DNA of 64,000 bases from Rhynchosporium graminicola. Lineage: Eukaryota > Ascomycota > Leotiomycetes > Helotiales > Ploettnerulaceae. The translations under genes were made by a program, and so were the position numbers. The stretch spans positions 3,136,578-3,200,577 of the forward strand of contig FJUW01000004.1 in the NCBI GenBank assembly GCA_900074885.1, written 5' to 3'. Position 1 is the stretch's first letter. Every line of letters begins with the position of its first letter. Shown piece by piece: positions 35,883 through 49,732 of this stretch. The notes under the pieces were generated by a model. It saw nothing but the letters and a program-made list of their open reading frames with translations, was not told the DNA's origin and searched no databases.

Positions 35883-36946
35883 AGTTTAAAACTTCCTGGC
35901 ACTCGATTGCGTGAGATCTAGGATTGCTTGTACCTGTGATTCAAGTGTCATAAAGGATGAGACGCTGATATCGAGGTTAGTCCAATTCACGATTGGCAAC
36001 GTGAAACGAGAATCATGAATACCACCGATAAAAGACCCTATATTTCGAAACATATTCTTGATCAACTACAGTGGAATGATCCTTGATATTCTCACAAGTA
36101 ACACAAGAGTGACAACAGTAATAGAATTATTAGGACCCTTTCAAATATATAATGATCAGTAGATTGATGGCGAACTCACGCTCCAACGTCGGACATGGTC
36201 CAACTTCAAAGTTTTGCCCGTTACGAGATGACGCCGCCTCGGACGAAGTTGAGGAGATGAATCGCCTTCTGCACAAGTTGTCTGGTAGTCCTAATAAACC
36301 TCAGAACCATGGTTTCGTCATGTTGCGCGAGGATGTATTGAATTGCCCCAAACCTGGAATGCGAAATCGTCCCAGGTCAGTGCACGATGTGATGCGATGC
36401 GAAACAATGGCTATCCCAAAAGCTAATACCGAAGCGTAAACTTGCGATTGGAGCAGGTGAGAAACATATGAAGCACGGAAGAACGAACCTTGTGTTCGAC
36501 AAGTTTCATCTGAACTATTGTTGTTTGAGGTCTGTGCTACCAAAAACATTTGTATGTAAATCTGAGGACGTAAATAAAACAATGTTACCATTGGATCCAA
36601 ATTCTTTCATCTGATAATTATGATTTGTTTTGAGAGCGATCGTAAACATTTCGCAAAGTCTATCGATCCTTTACGCAGACGTGAAGACTCTCGTGCTGGC
36701 TCACTGCAAGCGTCCACCCAGGATTACATGGCGATCCTTCGCCTGAACCGTGCGAGACGATGTAGACTAATCGCATAAGACCCTATCATGACCATATCGC
36801 AGCTAGAAGCCTTCCTTTTTCTTGGTTACTATGATGATTTTGCATTCACTTATCTTTTGACCGTCACATCAACTACACTTTTGGGTTGTCCTGCTTGATA
36901 GTCGTTTTATACCTAATACCTAATACTTCACGTCAAATTCAATACC
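35883..36946. other. Intergenic spacer with a short homology to the upstream gene
   Basis: A 95-codon frame opens with ATG at 36152 and contains DEVEEMNRLLHK, nearly the same as YEVEEMERLLHK of the preceding gene. About 35 bases (36244-36278) match 34465-34499 at 31 positions. The rest is unrelated, so I treat it as a remnant and not a gene. The ABC transporter promoter must lie at the right end. Confidence 0.45.
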
Positions 36947-39900
36947 ATGTACTCTCATCGTTCAACTTGGAGCGGGGCGAGTGCCTCGTCTGTTGCTGGC
37001 TTGGATATTTCCGAGAGCGATCCGTCTAGTACACAATGGGATCCTACGAACGCAAATGCTTCTTACACCACTACGCCTCATCAGGCGCTGGATGTGGAAA
37101 GAAACGAAATAGAATCGTCGCTGAGCAAGGACACCATATTCCCATCAGATGTCGAAATAGTGTCAGACAGCGATTCCATACCGGCCATACTTCCCATTCG
37201 ACCACCTAGGAAAAAGAAGCTGAATGTGAGGCGAAACCCAAGACCACCATCCAGCCTATCGTCCGCGATGACGCTCAATTCACGGTCCGGACCCTTTTTC
37301 GGCCGGAGAGCGATGGAAGACGACATGGACCAGCTGTTGATGCGTCAAGGTAAATTCGGCAGCGTCACTGCGACAGAATCTGTGATCGACCAAAAAGAAA
37401 ACAATGTGAAAGAGCTCGACAAGCACATGGACAAGATCTTTGGGCGCACCCGACAAAAGGAATCGGAAGAGGAAAAGACAAGACATCTCGGAGTGATCTT
37501 CAAGAATTTAACCGTCAAAGGCCAGTCGCAAGGAAATTCGATCCAGCCAACGATGGGGGACGTCTTTCTCGGCATCCCTCGAGCACTGCAGAGCTTCAGC
37601 CAACGCGGAGCCGCCGATGCATCACCGGCCATGAAGACCATTTTGAACAAGTTCACCGGTTGCATACGGCCTGGAGAAATGCTACTCGTGTTGGGGAGGC
37701 CAGGAGCGGGCGTTTCCTCGTTCCTGAAAGTGATAGGCAACCAGCGAAAGGGGTTTGAAAGGGTGGAAGGTAGAGTCTCCTACGGCGGTGAGGATGCAGA
37801 TGTGATAGCATCGAGATTTCGCAGCGAAGTCCTGTATAACCCCGAGGCGGACTTGCACTATGCCACGCTGAAAGTCAAGGACACGCTACGATTCGCGCTC
37901 AAATCGCGAGCGCCGGCGCCGCATTCCCGAACCGATGGTGAGACTCAAGAAGACTACATCCGCGAGTTCTTCCAAATGTCAACTAAAATGTTTTGGATCG
38001 AACACACCAAAGACACTATCGTCGGGAACGAATTCAAGAGAGGCGTGTCAGGAGGTGAAAAGAAGCGTGTGTCTATTGCCGAGGCATTGGTCACAAAGGC
38101 CACGACACAGTGTTGGGATGATCCGACTCGAGGTCTCGATTCGAGCGCCGCGCTTGAATACGTTCGCATCTTACGGTCGATGACCAACACAGCACACATG
38201 TCCACCGCTGTGGGCTTGTACCAAGCCAGCGAGGACATGTGGAATCACTTCGACAAGGTCCTGCTCATCGACGAGGGAGAGTGTTGTTATTTTGGCCCTA
38301 CCCATTCTGCTGTGCAGTACTTCAAAGACTTAGGATTCGAAATGCCTGAACTGATGACCAGCGCTGATTTCTTGACATCGCTTTCGAGCGAGCATCAGCG
38401 AAAGATACGACCTGGATTCGAGGAATGGATCCCGCGAAATCCACGGGCGTTCGCAGAGGCATTCCGGACCAGCGATCAGCGATCGATTAATCTGCAAGAC
38501 ATTGCGCAGTTTGAATCCAGGCTGTATGGTATGATAGAGAAGAGAAGAGATGCGCAATCCAGCGCCACAAGGACCAAGAACTACGCGCTGCCATTCTGGA
38601 AACAGGTGTGGATCCTCGCCCATCGCCAGGCCTTGGTCCTCAAAGGCGACCCTCAAACACTTGGTAAGTACACCCCGGATATTTTGTTGAGAATCTCAGG
38701 GTCTGACAGATGTGAACAGTTGGAAAGTGGGGTGGTGTACTTTTCGAAGCCGTTATTATCGGCTCACTCTTCTTCAACATGCCGAAAACGTCGAGCGGCG
38801 TATTCCTTCGTGGAGGCGTGTTATTCTTCATGCTTCTGTTCAATGCTCTGCTTGCTCTCGCCGAGCTAACTCGTAAGTCAATCCTGCCCTATGTGTGTCA
38901 AAGCTAACGAATTGATGAAGCTGCGTTCGAGGCACGTCCGCTCCTGATCAAGCACAAGAGCTTTTCGTTTTATCGTCCAGCCGCATACGCGCTCGCCCAG
39001 ACGTTGCTCGACGTCCCTCTCTTGTTCGTACAAGTCACAAGTTTCAACCTGATTGTGTACTTCATGTCGGGACTTGGACGGACACTAGGACAATTCTTAA
39101 CTGCGAACGTATTCTTGTACCTGCTCACTATGACGGTGTATGCGGCATTCCGAGCTATTGGAGCAACGGCGCCGTCGCTGGACGCGGCGACCCGACTCAC
39201 AGGCTTAGGAATGCAGGCATTAGTTGTCTACACGGACTACATCATTCCACCGAAGAAGATGAAACCTTCACTGGCATGGCTGCGCTGGGTAAATCCTATT
39301 CAGTACTGTTTCGAATCGCTCATGGTAAACGAATTCGACGGTCTGACTATCGCTTGTGTGGGTCCAAACCTGGTCCCTCAAGGGCCCTTGGCACGTGCTC
39401 CCTTCCAGTCATGTACCGTGCAAGGCAGTAGGCCAGGGGAGGCCTTCGTCCGCGGCAGCGACTACCTAGATGTCTCTTTTGGGTTCCGCAGATCCCATCT
39501 CTGGCGCAATTTCGGTATCCTCATAGCATTTCTCATCTTCTTCGTCGGCGTGACCGCCTTGGGCATGGAGATGCAAGGTCCGAGCAAAGGTAGCAGCGGG
39601 GTCACCATCTTTAAAAGAGGCCAGACTCCACGCAAGAAGAAGACAGTGCAAGTGGACGAAAAAATAGTCGAGGACTTTCAAGGCGAAGATTCTGATGACG
39701 ACCGCTCCGTGTTCGACCCGAACGAAAAGCCGCCTTTGGATAAGCAAGAAGCAAAGAGCGCACCTCCTCCGTCCCTAGGCGCCGACGCGCAGTCGACATT
39801 TACATGGCAGAATGTCGAGTATATCATTCCTTACGAGGATGGTAATCGACGGCTGTTACATAACGTCCACGGGTTTGTAAAGCCGGGCAAGCTGACCGCC

Positions 39901-41802
39901 CTCATGGGATCGTCCGGTGCCGGAAAGACGACGCTCCTGAATGTCCTCGCGCAGCGGATCCGATTCGGCGTCGTGACAGGTGCTTTCCGAGTCGATGGAC
40001 ACCCACTCCCGAGTTCCTTTCAACGCTCCACGGGATTTGCTGAGCAGATGGACATCCACGAGCCGACCCAGACAGTCCGGGAAGCCCTTCGTTTCTCGGC
40101 GACACTCCGCCAACCTCGGCACATATCGCTCCAGGAAAAGTACAAGTATTGCGAGGAGGTGATCGACCTTCTTGAGATGCGAGATATTGCTGGTGCTATG
40201 ATTGGCGCGAACGGAATGAGTCTCAACCAAGAGCAGCGCAAGCGATTAACTATCGCGGTCGAGTTGGCAAGTAAGCCACAGTTGCTCATATTTTTAGACG
40301 AACCGACCTCCGGGCTCGACTCTTTAGCCGCAATCAATATCGTGCGACTGTTGCGCAAGCTGGCCGATGCAGGTCAGGCCATACTGTGCACAATCCATCA
40401 GCCATCGGCTATCCTCTTCGAATATTTCGACATGCTTCTTCTGCTTAAGCGGGGAGGCCGCACGGTGTATTTCGGAGACCTGGGACCGGGAAGCCGCACA
40501 CTGATTGACTACCTCGAGAAGAACGGTGCACCCGCGTACCCTCCTGACGCCAATCCCGCCGAGTACATGCTCCAGGCTTGTGGCGCAGGAGACCCCAACC
40601 AAAAGGGTAGTGACTGGGCCGACATCTGGAGTCGATCCGAAGAAAACGCCCGCCTGACGAGCGATATCGAAGAAATGGTCCGTAAATCCAGCGGATCGCG
40701 ACCCCCCGTGGAAGACGCCTCTGAGTATGCCATGCCCGCCTGGGACCAGGTCAGCACGGTGCTCCATCGATCCTTCAGTTCTATGTGGCGAAGCCGTGAC
40801 TATGTGACCGGCATCTTGTTCCTGCACATCTTTGTCGGCCTCTTCAGCACTTTCAGCTTTTGGAAGCTGGGTAATTCTTTGATCGATATGCAGTCTCGAC
40901 TCTTCACTGTGTTTATGACACTCATCATCGCGCCGCCGCTCATGCAACAGCTGCAGCCACGCTTCCTCGATGCACGTAACCTGTACGCATCGCGCGAGGC
41001 CAAGGCAAAGATCTACAGCTGGTTTGCCTTTGTTACAGGAGTAGTCGTCTCGGAGATTCCATATCGCATCCTCGCGGGAACTCTATACTGGATGTGCTGG
41101 TACTTTGGCATCGGCTTCCCGCGAGGTGACATGGTTCCGGTCAAGGTTTGGCTGCTCATCGTCTTGTATGAGCTCTTCTACCTGGGCCTCGGACAAGGTA
41201 TCGCGGCCTTTTCCCCTTCTGTGGCGCTCGCGTCCTTCTTCATTCCCCTGTTCTTCATGTTCGTCATCGCCTTCTGTGGAATCGCGGTACCGTTCTTCGC
41301 ACTGCCAAGTTGGTGGAAGTGGATGTATCATGTGACACCATTCACTTACTTGCTGGAAGCCATGCTCGGTCTGGTGATACACAAGGTACCTGTGGTCTGC
41401 TCATTTGATGAGCTGGCTCTCATCCAACCTCCACCAATGTCATCTTGCGCCGATTACATGAGCGGGTATATAGCGCAGGCCGGGGGTTACGTGCTGAACA
41501 TGCCCAGCGGATACTGCGGTTATTGCCAGTTTGCAAATGGTGACCAATTTGTAAGTATTCAGGCTCCCATTCAAGGAATGATCACTAACGCTGTTCGGTA
41601 GGGTGTTGGCTTTAACGTGTTTCAACGCAACTTTTGGAAAGACTTCACGATTTTTGCTTCCTTCGTTATGTTTAACTTTGTGTTCATTTACGCTTGCTCT
41701 TGGTTTTACCTGCAGGGCTATGGGCAGATAAAGTCTTATTTTGGCGCGGCAGCAGCACAGAAGAAGCAACAGAAGAAGATTCGTGGTGATGAATATGTAT
41801 AA
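36947..41802 (+). CDS. PDR-type full-size ABC transporter
   Basis: Plasma-membrane drug and toxic-compound efflux pump of the ABCG/PDR group with NBD-TMD-NBD-TMD order, 1566 residues. Exons are 36947-38663, 38720-38872, 38921-41550 and 41602-41802. NBD1 Walker A is the degenerate fungal form VLGRPGAGVSSFLKV (about 248). Its signature is VSGGEKKRVSIAEAL and its Walker B region CWDDPTRGLDSS. TMD1 spans the second and third exons (GSLFFNMPKTSSGVF, LLDVPLLFVQVTSFNLIVYF). NBD2 has a normal Walker A, GSSGAGKTTLLNVLAQR (about 952), the PDR-type signature LNQEQRKRLTIAVEL and Walker B LLIFLDEPTSGLDS. TMD2 contains a Cys-rich extracellular loop and ends KKQQKKIRGDEYV. NBD1 hydrolysis is expected to be impaired, as in all fungal PDR pumps. 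Gene is GC-richer than its surroundings. Confidence 0.95.
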
Positions 41803-44800
41803 ATTTCGATTCTGCCGAGTTCAATTATGGAACACTATGTAATATTAGCATCGATACCAAATTCAAGGAATATATCGAAGAATACCAGAATGCCCATTTG
41901 GGGACTAATCCATGACTACCTTAAACGGCTCTTCCAGATCGCTCCCTTTCTACGAGGCCGACCGGTCTAGTTTCCAAACACTCCGTCTCCGTGTATATTC
42001 ATTGAAGCCTTTGCTTCATGGCACAGTAATCTTTGAGTCGAGGTTGTTCATTCATGAGATTGTTGCGGCTCATTGGTATCGCATTATCGTGTGCAGTTCT
42101 GCGGTATTGTTGCCTGGGCGTCATTTCCTGCCACTACACTTTCCACTGTATCATCGAGCTCAGAGGTTGCATGCTTCTGTGTGTGTATCCAAATTCAAAT
42201 CCTTCCTTTTAGTCGATCCAGGCTTTTCGTCGAGCGGTGCACGCATCTCGGCGGATTCAGCTTTCAGGGGATGAACGCGATCGCGTATGGAAGTGTCCTG
42301 CGCTGCGGGCATTATTTTGTTTTGCGATCAATACCATATTATCACAGGTTGCGGAAAACGATCCGGGGAACCGATTACGCTATTCGGTTGGGGCTGTGGG
42401 AATACGTAGTTGTGAGGTTATTCCGTAGATTTTGTTACACCGCCCGAAGTCGGTGTTCTGTTGCTTGGCAGATATAATGTAAGTTGGCTAGTCCCGAAGG
42501 AATCTAGCTCCTTTAATCGAGTATTACTAGTAACAGCTGCAGCATGCATTCAATTGCATCTTGAGTTTGATTTTCTGTTCCGCTTGTCAATCCGTACTAC
42601 ATATCCAATCATTCCTGTGACATGGCTCAGGTAAGGGTGCAATATGTTGATGTTGAGAAAAGCGAGCCTCCAATTTAAAGATACACGGTTGAAAATTGTC
42701 CATTCGCAAAGCACTTTAGCAATCTCAATGCCAAACATAAAGCGCTGGCCGTTGGACCTATCCGAAGGGGCGCGTAGTTCACCTTGGACAAAATCATAAA
42801 GATTCTATCGAGACTCTGGAGGAGAACGAGTGGAATTAAGTTATATGGTACCCTCAAGCATGAATGCAACAGAGCCATTTTGCCATCTTAGTTCTTAGAT
42901 TCAGAAACATCGAGAACTTCCCTGTTACCAAACATTCTTACTCAGTATTATTGAGCGTGATTCTGAGACTGAAATGATTTGAAGGTCCTTGCAGCACTAG
43001 CTTCATCACACTTCGATTCTATAGGGCCAGCTGCGCGACTAACCAAAGGAAGTTGCTATACACGAGGTTCCCAATAGGTAAGGATCTCGGCGACAAGAAC
43101 GAGTTTTGTTCAAGACGCAGATTACGAGAATTACGACTCGAGATAAATATAATAATCTCCGAACAGTAGTCAAACCTAATTTGATGATTGTTGGTATCAA
43201 ACTTCTACACGGGCCGCCCTTATATGATTTATGTGACACAAAACTAATTTGACATGAAGTCTTTGATTTTTCTATTTAAAGTGTGACTTCAAGCAGATAA
43301 CATCATAACTCTAGCTGTCATACACTAGCCCTGATTGCTTACCAGATTTTGATTGTGATTTAAGCAAACGAAGCCTTATAGCGGGTACACTAAAGATGTC
43401 GTTAACGAAACTACATTGAGGTTAAAGTTTTGCCGAGAATCATAAAGTCCGAGTAGTCTTGATCATAATCGCATTGACACATCAACATCATCATGGACCG
43501 GTCGATTCCACCTGTACCTTTTCTATGCTTGTGCCACTTCTCTTACAGTCTTCAGAGCGCAAGCAGACGCAAGAAATGACCGGCGTTCAACCTCCGGTAC
43601 TTGCTCATATCATCCGTAATCGTGTCATCGAAAGTTAGGTAGTCCATCAACATCATACGTAGCATCACTTATTTTTCACCTGCGCCGAGTTCGTCTTCAT
43701 CAATTCTGCTCGTCAATTTTGCTCACCAATTCTGGTTTCCTCGGCGAGCCGCTTCTCGCATGTACTGCCAATGTGTGCGTTTCGCTGCGATAACCCGCTC
43801 ACCACCTGCTTCTGGGATGTGAATGGCGGCAAAAAGGGCATCTGCCACATCGCGCACATGAACTCAGCATCTCAGATAACAGCCATCGGACTGTGGTGAA
43901 TTTGGAGAAGGTACGACTAAATACCATAGCATATCGCTTTAAACCTTGACATGACTCAAGTTTTGAGTGGGGACCAACAGGAACAATAACATCCCCAGAT
44001 CTTGGCACTTATTTGTTGACAGTAACCTATACTACGGCTAAAAAGGTCAGAAAGTTTATTGTGACGACACTTGGGCTTCACAATTTGTCACCAGGGAGGG
44101 AGACGACCCTAACTGTTGAAGAAAATGACGCTAATCTTTAAAGCCACGACTCTGTGACAGTACTTGTTTGAGAAGCTCAGAAGCTAAGCTAAGATGATGA
44201 ACATTTGACTTTTCAACTTCACACAATTACGAAACTCCTTCAGATTCGCTAATAATAATTGCTGATCTAGAGATTAGTCTCGATTTACTAGACACAAAAA
44301 AAGCTAGGCCACCCTCATTCAAGCACCATCCTGAATGGACGTTTCAATCCATGAGAAATATGTCATTTGTAATACGATCCGCAAAGAAAATTGCGTATAG
44401 GCTTGAAAGCAATACCTTGCCAATAGCTTGATCAGGGCAGTTCTTGATAGTTACAGAGTCTTTCAAAAGTGCTTTACCAAAAGCAATTTGATACAATTGA
44501 TGTCAGGCAGAGGAACTGGCCACAATCACCACTCTTCAATATCTTCCGCCAATACTCTACAGTCCATCCTGGGAATGAAGCCATACCTCAGGAAATCCCA
44601 AGCTGAAGCCTCAGAAAAAGAGATATCGTAAGCCTGAATTCATAGAGTGGACGATTGACCGGGTGCGGGACATCTAGCTTGCCGTTTCCATGATCTAAAA
44701 GATGGGAAGAGAGAATTTGAGAGATATCTCCCAGTAGAACGACTTGAATATAGCTAGATGTGTAAGTTTTATAGATTTTGGCTGTCAATAGATAGAATGA

Positions 44801-45854
44801 TTGCTGACCTTCAAGTGACAGGAAAAATGCCAAGCAAATTTGTAGAGTATCGAATACATGAGGACAGTGTCATGACTCGCACAACGGCAGGCTAAGCTTG
44901 TGCAGCATGGAATGCGAGGAGGAAAAAATATAGTGCTACTCGGAGCAACTGGGAAGAAGCATATCGACCGGAAGTCGATGGTAGTCAGTGTGGAAGATGG
45001 AATGGGCCTGATCTGAATTAGGAGAAGAGATAGAATTGAAGTTCATGCGAAGCAGTATTGCTCAAGTTGAAGTCGCTTCAACACTCACGTGGCCGAGTCA
45101 GGAGGACACAAGCACACCTACCTAGGTATCCTTCACTTTCACGTCCCCGGACTGAGCCCGGTTAATCGGCCAATCGATCTCCACCGCATTGTTTTCCAGG
45201 GACTCCCTTGCTTATACCTTGCCCGTAATATCCGATCAATTCCACAACATGATTCGAACTATCGATTGTTTCGATACCCCGCAGACGCCGCAAGGCTCTT
45301 CCTTAGGAAACAGGCTCTCGTTGCCAGATAGAAGAGGCGGACCAAGGGAGACCGGGCCCCTCGCGACAGGTGGATATTTAAGTGGCGAAAGCACATTGTA
45401 ACGTCACTTGATTGTCGCCGTAATATCGCGAAGGTCAAACAAGACTTCAACCTTAGAAATTATCAAAGTCACGAAATGGATTCAGCAGTTCTGTTCTCTC
45501 AGTAAGAAAAATTCGAAGCTACTCTTGTCAGACTTCTTTTCAGACATAGATAGACAGATTCGAGATTTTCATTGCGATGCAGAAGAGGGGGCTGACGAGG
45601 GGCAAAAATGATCAACTCCGACGAAGATCGCGGAGTAGCGTCCCAACACATGTTATCGAAGGCTCTCATGACTTTGCTACCGTCCAATCTGGCAGCGTGC
45701 CCGCAAGTAGAATCCCAATTCAGAAGCTGGAAGATGTCTTGTAAAGCCTCTCGGCCCACAACCATGCACATCAAGCGGATGCGGTTCACTGACCGAAGTT
45801 TCTCCACTGAAGATGAAGACATTTAGGTATGGAAGCTCGTTGGAAGTGTTTGCG
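41803..45854. other. Long gene-poor spacer
   Basis: About 4 kb of AT-rich DNA without a supportable gene. Frames of 60-130 codons lack domains, splice context and codon regularity. There are no obvious transposon ends. Confidence 0.6.
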
Positions 45855-45862
45855 TATATAAA
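45855..45862 (+). promoter_or_regulatory. TATA box of the carboxylesterase gene
   Basis: TATATAAA lies 90 bases before the ATG at 45952. Confidence 0.6.
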
Positions 45863-45951
45863 TGGTGAGCTTAGCCCCTCCAAAATATGTTGTTATTCAG
45901 AAACCATCAAGTATTCACTCATTTACTCGACTTGCACCTTTCACTCTCATC

Positions 45952-47922
45952 ATGATCGGTTTCATTGTTTCCGCCCTCGCCTTAACTGGTGCAGTGGTCT
46001 CTGCAGCTCCAACACTAGCAGCTCGGAATGATAGTATCTCGAAAGATTGTTCTACCTCTGAATTGCCCATCGTTGACTTGGGATACGCCCTTCACCAAGC
46101 TACTGTCAATGTAACTTTACCTGCCAACGTCTGAAATTGCAAAGCTGATTCACCAAGTAGGAGACAGGAAATTACTACAACTTTTCCAATATCCGATTCG
46201 GAGCTGCTCCCATAGGCGACCTTCGATTCAAGGCGTCAATCCCTCCTACGACTATCAACCGCACGCTCAATGATGGCCAACAAGGCTCCATGTGTGCTCA
46301 AGCTTCGCCATACGTACGTATTGTTGGGGACGCCCATTTCTCCTACTTTGAATATCTCAAGGTTTTCCTGAGACGTATGTTGTCCTTTTGTGCCTAACAC
46401 TTATTTTATCACTGAGATAAATATACTTCGTTTCTTCGAGGAATCCTCCCAAACATTGTGCATTAGCTAACTCTCCATTGCGTAGTGGCCTAAAATTGCT
46501 TCTGCTTTCCTCGGGGGTTCGGATGCAGCAACTCTGGCCAACGTCAGCTCCCAGGTCGAGGCCGCATCAGCTGCATTGACTGTCGACTCACTTAAAGCTC
46601 CAGACCCAAGACAAACCGAGGACTGCCTGTTCTTGGATGTCATCGTTCCAGAATCCATCTATACCAGCAACAAATCTGCTCCTGTACTTGTCTGGGTGTA
46701 CGGCGGTGGTTACGTTAATGGAGATAAGTCCTCAACCGGCAATCCTGCTACGCTGATTGCCCAAAGTCAGGTTGACGAAGGCGAGGGAGTGGTGTATGTT
46801 GCTATGAACTACCGTCTTGGTCTGTTCGGGTGGCTTTCAGGTTCAACTTTTCTGGAGCAGGACGGTGTTTCTAACGCGGCTCTCTACGATCAACGTCTTG
46901 CTTTCGAGTGGATCCAACAAAATATCCATCTTTTCGGCGGTGACCCAGCTCGCGTCACAGTCATGGGTGAATCAGCCGGTGCAGGTTCAATTATGCATCA
47001 GATCACTGCTTATGGCGGTGTTAATGGCTCTGCTCCGTTTTCCCAGGCCATCATGCAAAGCCCTGGCTTTTCGCCCATTCCGGGAGATGCTCAGCAAGTT
47101 GAAACCTACCATTCTGTCCTCAGTCAAGCTCAAGCCTTGATATCTCCCGATATTAGGGATGTCGCTTCGCTCCGGGACCTCGACTTCAAGACTTTGGCTG
47201 CCCTCAACAGCATTGTTGTCGCCCGCTCGTCACCTTATGGCACCTTCTCCTTCGGGCCTACTGTCGATGGCACATTCGTTCCCAAGCTCCCAGGAATTTT
47301 GCTCTCAGAGGGAAAGTTCGACAGTAGTGTCAACGTGATGGTCTCTCACAACTCGAATGAAGGTCTTACATTTACATCGCCTTTCTTACAATCCGAAGCC
47401 GCGGTGGCGACCAACCTGAAAGCTGTGTTCCAAACCGCCACCAACGACACTATCTCCTACATTTTGAATACCCTCTACCCTGCGGTCTATGATGGCACAT
47501 ATCCTTACGACTCTATCTACAGCCGTGCGACTCTCATTACCTCTGAAATATCTTTCACATGCAACACTCGCTTTCTCAATCTAGCATTTCAAAATGAGAC
47601 TTACGCTTACTACTTCACTGTTCCTCCTGGACTGCATGGCGAAGACATTCAATACACGTTCTTCAACGGCGATACTACAACCTTAAATAACGGTCTACCT
47701 GTACAGCCTGCGATCGCAACGGCGATGCAGAAATATATTACAAACTTTGCCATGAGTAGCATTGGTAGCCCGAATGGAAGAGGCGTCCCATTCTTCCCAC
47801 AATATCAGGATAATTCTACCACTTTGGTGGTTGGCCTTGAAGGTGTCGGTGCCTTGGTGAAGGATACGACTGCCAATGAGAGGTGTGCATGGTTGATGGA
47901 GGGGCTGTATTTCAATAAGTAA
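45952..47922 (+). CDS. Secreted type-B carboxylesterase/lipase
   Basis: Alpha/beta-hydrolase that cleaves carboxylic esters outside the cell. Exons 45952-46110, 46161-46313 and 46486-47922 code 582 residues; introns are 50 and 172 nt, the second with a GCTAAC branch site. The signal peptide MIGFIVSALALTGAVVSAAP fixes the start. Conserved order: YNFSNIRFGAAPIGDLRF, EDCLFLDVIVP, the oxyanion-hole loop VLVWVYGGGYVNGD, nucleophile GESAG (Ser about 267), acid in SHNSNEG (Glu about 395) and His in GLHGEDIQYTF (about 487). All three catalytic residues are present. The protein has several N-x-S/T sites. Substrate is not deducible; the family covers lipases, feruloyl- and toxin-esterases. Isolated gene in a gene-poor region. 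Confidence 0.93.
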
Positions 47923-48327
47923 GGCTCGTCATAATAATAATGTAATGCAATGATAACAGAATAATTTCAATATAATAGTGATGCGATCAAGTGAACAAAC
48001 ATCGAATAGAATATGACGTGAATGATTGGAGGCAGGCTAGATTCGTCCTCAGATGAAGCTTGAGCTCGTCCCACGGTTCAGCGTCATGGCGACGATTTTC
48101 GAAAAGCACATTTAAATTGGCTGCCCGCAAAACAAAATGATGTTTTAGTTTTCTTCCTAGCCTTACTTCAAGGCTTACATTTCATGAGATAAAATATATA
48201 CATTCGGACGAAACACCGCCCATCTATAGTCTGTGTCTTGTCTCAAAGTACAGTATAGATATGAGGGCAACATCAAATGGCGCAATCCATATCTTAAGCC
48301 TCATATACCTCGGCCATGCGTCCATAC
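47923..48327. other. Intergenic spacer between convergent genes
   Basis: 404 bp between two stop codons; nothing recognised. Confidence 0.6.
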
Positions 48328-49732
48328 TCATATCCAGTGGTAAATTACCGCATCGTGGAGAGACTTGCTTGAGTTTATCGTTCCATGGCTTGATCTAGGT
48401 ACTACCTCCGGCCATTCGTCTCTCCTTACATATGTCTTCGAATTAGGAGAACGCTGGTGCGATCTCGATAGGGGCTGTAACAAAGGTGCATGTGGCTGGC
48501 TGTAGATATCCGTCTGTATAGTCTTACGAATCTCTCGAGAAAAAGGCCACTCCTCCTTTGCTTGATCTGATTGACGTTCGAGGTCCCAACTAGGAGACTT
48601 CTGAAGCTTACTCTGGCTACCTCTCGAACCTGATTTCGTTGTGTGAGTGGCTTCGATGGTGACTTGATGTCGGGTATTGCTCAAATTGCTCAGATTCATC
48701 TCAGCTTCCTTCTCCATTCCCGGATTGCGGATATAACCATTGCGTTTGGAATACCCTGACAGGTCGGTTGAATGTCCATACTTTCCACGGGCCGTTGTCG
48801 TTCCCCATACTTTCTTACGAGATAGATAAGAGTTGCACAGGGGTCGAAGAGTTGCCAGATTAGCGGCAGTAATTGCAAGCCCTGGCTCTATTGTTGACCA
48901 AATGACCACATCCGTTGATGAATAGAGGAAGTCCTTGGCATTGTCGACAAGAATCTTAACATACGGGATGCGAACGATGACTGCCACACAAGCAATAGCT
49001 CCCATTGATAGAATAATTGACAGTGTGACTTTCGTGCGGGGGCTCATTTGCAGCTTTGATACGATGACCACTGGCAGTACGGCTAAAACAATATCCGCGA
49101 AAGCATTTAAACCAGAGTGTGCGTAGGTTAAGGCTCCAACTAGCTCTGGGTCGAAACAAAAACCGAGCTTTCCACTGAAATGATTCCAGAAATAGTCGAT
49201 GGGAGAGCACTGAAAGATTAAGAACATGAAGTATCCAATCGTGAATATCATGACACCAGCACTTGTCGTGTACAGAATTGTAGTGTGTGATCTCTTGACG
49301 GAAATGCGCAAAAGAAAGACAACAACGCTCATCTTCAGTGCACAAATAGCGAGAACGTAGGCCAGCTCGGTTGAAAACCAGTACTTCCAAGATGGTCAGC
49401 TTTAGTACACACTGAGGCCTTCAGACATACTATCATGGCTGGCGTCAGGTTTTGAAGAGGGATATCGGCCAAATGCATTCCCATGGAATGGGAGATACCC
49501 TGTAAAGCAAAAACACCAGTTGCAGTGAACAGGATCTGCTCATGTTTAGTAAATGATTTCAGCTCGAATTGATGTCTTGACTTACCAACGCTAGCATCGC
49601 AAGATAATCCTCGAGGCCGAACTTCTTGACAATAACTCCTCGTACATAACACCTTAAAAATGCAGTAATCCAAGTCAACGCCAGGAAGACAGCTGCCACG
49701 GCATAAACTTCGGGCGCTCGGTTCGCATTCAT
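48328..49732 (-). CDS. PTH11-like fungal rhodopsin-domain membrane protein
   Basis: Seven-helix plasma-membrane protein of the fungal rhodopsin-domain (PTH11-like) group, thought to sense surface or host cues. Exons are 49732-49586, 49535-49431 and 49383-48328, giving 435 residues; phase 0 at both junctions. TM1 PEVYAVAAVFLALTWITAFL is followed by RCYVRGVIVKKFGLEDYLAM, the family motif. Then come GISHSMGMHL, YWFSTELAYVLAICALKMSVVVFLLRI, the C-SPIDYFW motif after TM5, HSGLNAFADIVLAVLPVVIVSKLQM, and IEPGLAITAANLATLRPL at the last helix. No CFEM domain precedes TM1. The cytosolic tail of about 160 residues is Ser/Arg-rich. The first acceptor could be one codon earlier (gag before CAG). Confidence 0.9.

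Noticed and set aside
40324..40947. Antisense frames within the ABC transporter
   Set aside because: Shadows of NBD2/TMD2 coding sequence.
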